A stretch of 8,664 bases of DNA from Muribaculaceae bacterium (lineage in GTDB: Bacteria; Bacteroidota; Bacteroidia; Bacteroidales; Muribaculaceae). The notes beneath the pieces are model-generated. The model had not been told where the DNA came from. It saw nothing but the letters and a program-made list of their open reading frames with translations, and did not search any database. The stretch covers positions 1 through 8,664 of the forward strand of contig JAFYCU010000139.1 in the NCBI GenBank assembly GCA_017545095.1. The letters are read 5' to 3'. A program made the translations under genes and the position numbers. Shown here in pieces: positions 7,629 through 8,664 of the stretch. Positions within the stretch are counted from its first letter, which is position 1, and every line of letters starts with the position of its first letter.

Positions 7629-7707
7629 TGTGTGAATAATTAGGTTAATAAAATAGCAATCGTCCTCTCCTGGGCACTCCCGGGAAAGGGACGAAACACA
7701 ATGAAGC
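7622..7707 (-). promoter_or_regulatory. Start-codon-sequestering inverted repeat (candidate expression platform)
   Basis: The leader RNA contains GCUUCAUUGUGU (7707-7696). It is perfectly complementary over 12 nt to ACACAAUGAAGC (7633-7622), which spans the AUG at 7628-7626. The 62-nt loop lies wholly within the leader. Pairing would bury the start codon, as expected for the OFF state of a translational riboswitch. A competing CACTCC/GGAGTG stem places the 5' arm in its own loop, so the two folds could be alternatives. The pairing is seen directly; the switching role is inferred. Confidence 0.55.
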
Positions 7708-7830
7708 GGCTTGGAGTGTTGCTGTGATGCCACAAACAGCATGCACAGAGTGCATTTCCGCGATGCCAATTTGGTATCGGCTCGACCTGTCGTGTTCCGG
7801 CTCTAATTCCACGAGAGCGCGAAATCTTCT
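7629..7830 (-). promoter_or_regulatory. Structured leader between riboswitch and start codon
   Basis: About 200 nt separate the riboswitch P1 stem from the ATG. In transcript order the leader holds an imperfect palindrome (7779-7761, CGATACCAA/TTGGCATCG), a 6-bp hairpin ATGCAC/GTGCAT (7755-7741) and GCTGT/ACAGC (7740-7721). A CACTCC/GGAGTG pairing follows around 7718-7675. The leader ends in an AT-rich stretch (TATTTTATTAACCTAATTATT) before the ATG, with no Shine-Dalgarno, as is normal for Bacteroidetes. I see no strong stem-plus-T-run terminator, which points to translational rather than transcriptional control. Confidence 0.6.
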
Positions 7831-8030
7831 CGATAACGAGGCAGGTCTTCTGGCTCATCCCCGTCGCTTGCCTGGGCCTTCCCACCGGCGCCTGAGTCCG
7901 GCAGTGACCGCTATGGCGGCAAGCGACAATGAGGGGAAATACAGCAGCGGGTTCTGCCCAGGATTCACACCTGGTTCCCTTTTCAGCTGCCGTTGGAGCG
8001 GGCGCTCACGGCAGCCACCACATTATCACG
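7831..8030 (-). promoter_or_regulatory. Cobalamin (adenosylcobalamin) riboswitch
   Basis: The aptamer reads on the minus strand. P1 is formed by GATAATGTGG (8027-8018) with CCTCGTTATC (7841-7832), with one mismatch. Next comes a long hairpin GCTGCCGT-GAGCG/CGCTC-ACGGCAGC (8015-7986). Then come the conserved GGGAA (7979-7975), CCAGG-TGTGAAT-CCTGG, the ACCCGCTGCTGT core (7952-7941), a variable GC-rich arm, and GGGAAGG (7883-7877). It ends in the B12 box AGCCAGAAGACCTGCC (7855-7840). All elements are in the right order and the length, about 200 nt, is typical. Ligand binding normally shuts off expression of the downstream gene, here the giant surface protein. Confidence 0.95.
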
Positions 8031-8033
8031 CTG

Positions 8034-8065
8034 CAAAAGTAGCGACTTTTCAGCAACTGTGCAAA
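8034..8065 (-). promoter_or_regulatory. Bacteroidetes housekeeping promoter for the riboswitch/giant-gene transcript
   Basis: On the minus strand a -33 box TTTG (8065-8062) is followed after exactly 20 nt by TACTTTTG (8041-8034), a perfect TAnnTTTG -7 box. The predicted transcription start, about 8026-8030, coincides with the first bases of riboswitch stem P1, so the RNA would begin with the aptamer. Confidence 0.82.
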
Positions 8066-8075
8066 TCTTTTCAGG

Positions 8076-8132
8076 AAAAAACGCCAAAGGTGGAGCAACC
8101 TTCGTTGGTGGGAACAACGAAAGCGCACCACC
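8076..8132 (-). terminator. Intrinsic terminator of the thioredoxin-like gene
   Basis: On the minus strand GGTGG (8132-8128) pairs with CCACC (8093-8089). Inside it CTTTCGTTG pairs with CAACGAAGG around a TTCCCAC loop, giving a long imperfect hairpin. After TTTGGCG there is a T-run (TTTTTT, 8081-8076). The spacing from stem to T-run is slightly long. The element ends just upstream of the -33 box of the next promoter, separating the two transcription units. Confidence 0.6.
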
Positions 8133-8162
8133 CTCATCAGATGGATTGAGGAATTTATCTAC

Positions 8163-8633
8163 TCACTTTGCAGTGATCTGGGTGATGGCTTGCTGGATGT
8201 ATTCCTTTGGTTTCAAGCCTACGATGGATTGGGGTTTCCCATCTACAGGACAGATGAGCAACATGGGAATGCTGCTGATGCCGAAAGTGCCGGCTAATGC
8301 ACGGTTTTTATCGACATCGATGCTGTAGAAGTCGACCTTGCCGGCCATTTCAACGGCGAGTTCTTTGAGGATGGGCGCGAGCTGCCGGCAGGGACCGCAC
8401 CACGTGGCGTTGAAGTCGACCACAGCCGGGCGAGACCCCTTGAACTTCCATTCTGATGTGTTATGCCAGTCAGCCACAAGCTGTGCAAAATCGTCTTGGT
8501 TGATTTCGTTGACCACTCCAGCTGCCGGGGCTGCAATGTCGGCGACCGCAGGTTGGGTTGCGCCTGTCTGAGACTGGGCACAGGCCGTGAGCGACATCGA
8601 CACTGCAACGACCAAAAGTAAGGGTTTGAACAT
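8163..8633 (-). CDS. Thioredoxin-fold lipoprotein
   Basis: The product has 156 residues. An N-terminal signal (MFKPLLLVVAVSM) ends in the lipobox SLTAC with Cys18 as the lipidated residue. A flexible Ala/Gln-rich linker runs to about residue 42. The thioredoxin domain covers about 44-156: VDFNATWCGPC places the redox pair at Cys79 and Cys82, followed by the SIDVDKN strand and the cis-proline in SIPM (Pro123), then the terminal VGLKPKEYI helix. Active-site and cis-Pro residues are intact, so it should act as a dithiol/disulfide exchange protein. It is anchored to a membrane and probably faces the periplasm; the residues after Cys18 (AQSQ) lack the acidic run associated with surface export in Bacteroidetes. 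The start is fixed by the signal peptide. It has its own terminator, so it is unlikely to be under the B12 riboswitch. Its partner is unknown; cytochrome maturation or general periplasmic reduction are options. Confidence 0.92.
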   Translation of the reverse strand: MFKPLLLVVAVSMSLTACAQSQTGATQPAVADIAAPAAGVVNEINQDDFAQLVADWHNTSEWKFKGSRPAVVDFNATWCGPCRQLAPILKELAVEMAGKVDFYSIDVDKNRALAGTFGISSIPMLLICPVDGKPQSIVGLKPKEYIQQAITQITAK

Positions 8634-8638
8634 GATGG

Positions 8639-8664
8639 GTGATGAGTTACGGGTTACGAGCTAC
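8639..8664. repeat. Short tandem GTTACGG/GTTACGA repeat at window edge
   Basis: Just upstream of the lipoprotein gene the plus strand reads GAGTTACGGGTTACGAG, two near-identical 7-mers. Similar GTAACTC-type simple repeats occur in Bacteroidales spacers. The array is cut by the window, so its extent is unknown. No promoter is visible in the few bases available. Confidence 0.35.

Noticed and set aside
7622..7707. The 12-bp inverted repeat as the flanks of an invertible, phase-variable segment
   Set aside because: The 62-bp interior contains no TAnnTTTG/TTTG promoter in either orientation and no recombinase gene is nearby; the overlap with the AUG favours an RNA-pairing role.
7645..7755. A 36-codon upstream ORF on the minus strand (starting MHSVHAV) ending 16 nt before the main start
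   Set aside because: Its ATG lies inside a hairpin, it has no initiation signal, and its composition looks random; leader structure explains the sequence better.
7629..7769. A 47-residue N-terminal extension of the giant protein from an ATG at 7769
   Set aside because: The extension is not signal-like and overlaps the riboswitch linker, while the internal Met at 7628 begins a classic signal peptide preceded by an AT-rich Bacteroidetes initiation region.
8163..8633. Thioredoxin lipoprotein as part of the B12-regulated operon
   Set aside because: It lies upstream of the riboswitch promoter and is followed by its own terminator, so the riboswitch cannot control it.

Overview
The window looks like a chromosomal segment of a Bacteroidales bacterium. 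The evidence is a textbook Bacteroidetes promoter (TTTG, 20 nt, TAnnTTTG), absence of Shine-Dalgarno sequences, a type IX secretion (T9SS)-like C-terminal tail, BNR-associated and CUB-like surface modules, and a DUF4465 domain. The sorting tail suggests Prevotellaceae- or Muribaculaceae-like relatives rather than Bacteroides itself; this is inference.

Left edge (1-932, + strand): debris of mobile DNA. The last 37 codons of an IS1595-type transposase run directly into an ORF resembling part of a phage/conjugative-element polyvalent protein. That ORF switches abruptly from AT-rich to GC-rich near 460-480. A convergent spacer (933-1091) holds strong hairpins, one of them an intrinsic terminator for the leftward gene.

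Centre (1092-7628, - strand): one giant gene for a 2178-residue exported protein. It has a cleavable signal peptide, four tandem CUB-like plus BNR-associated modules, a right-handed beta-helix, an FN3 domain, a PKD/Ig-like domain, a DUF4465 domain, a short beta domain and a T9SS-type sorting tail. About 400 nt of 5' leader precede it. The leader starts at a clear promoter (8034-8065) and contains a well-formed adenosylcobalamin riboswitch (about 7831-8030). It then continues through a chain of hairpins, including a 12-nt segment perfectly complementary to the start-codon region.

Right edge (8163-8633, - strand): a thioredoxin-fold lipoprotein with its own terminator, so probably a separate transcription unit.

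The notable system is the B12 riboswitch, the possible start-codon lock and the giant DUF4465 surface protein. Together they suggest a corrinoid-repressed cell-surface protein, possibly a T9SS-displayed B12 (or B12-carrier) capture protein. B12 binding itself is inferred and not shown.
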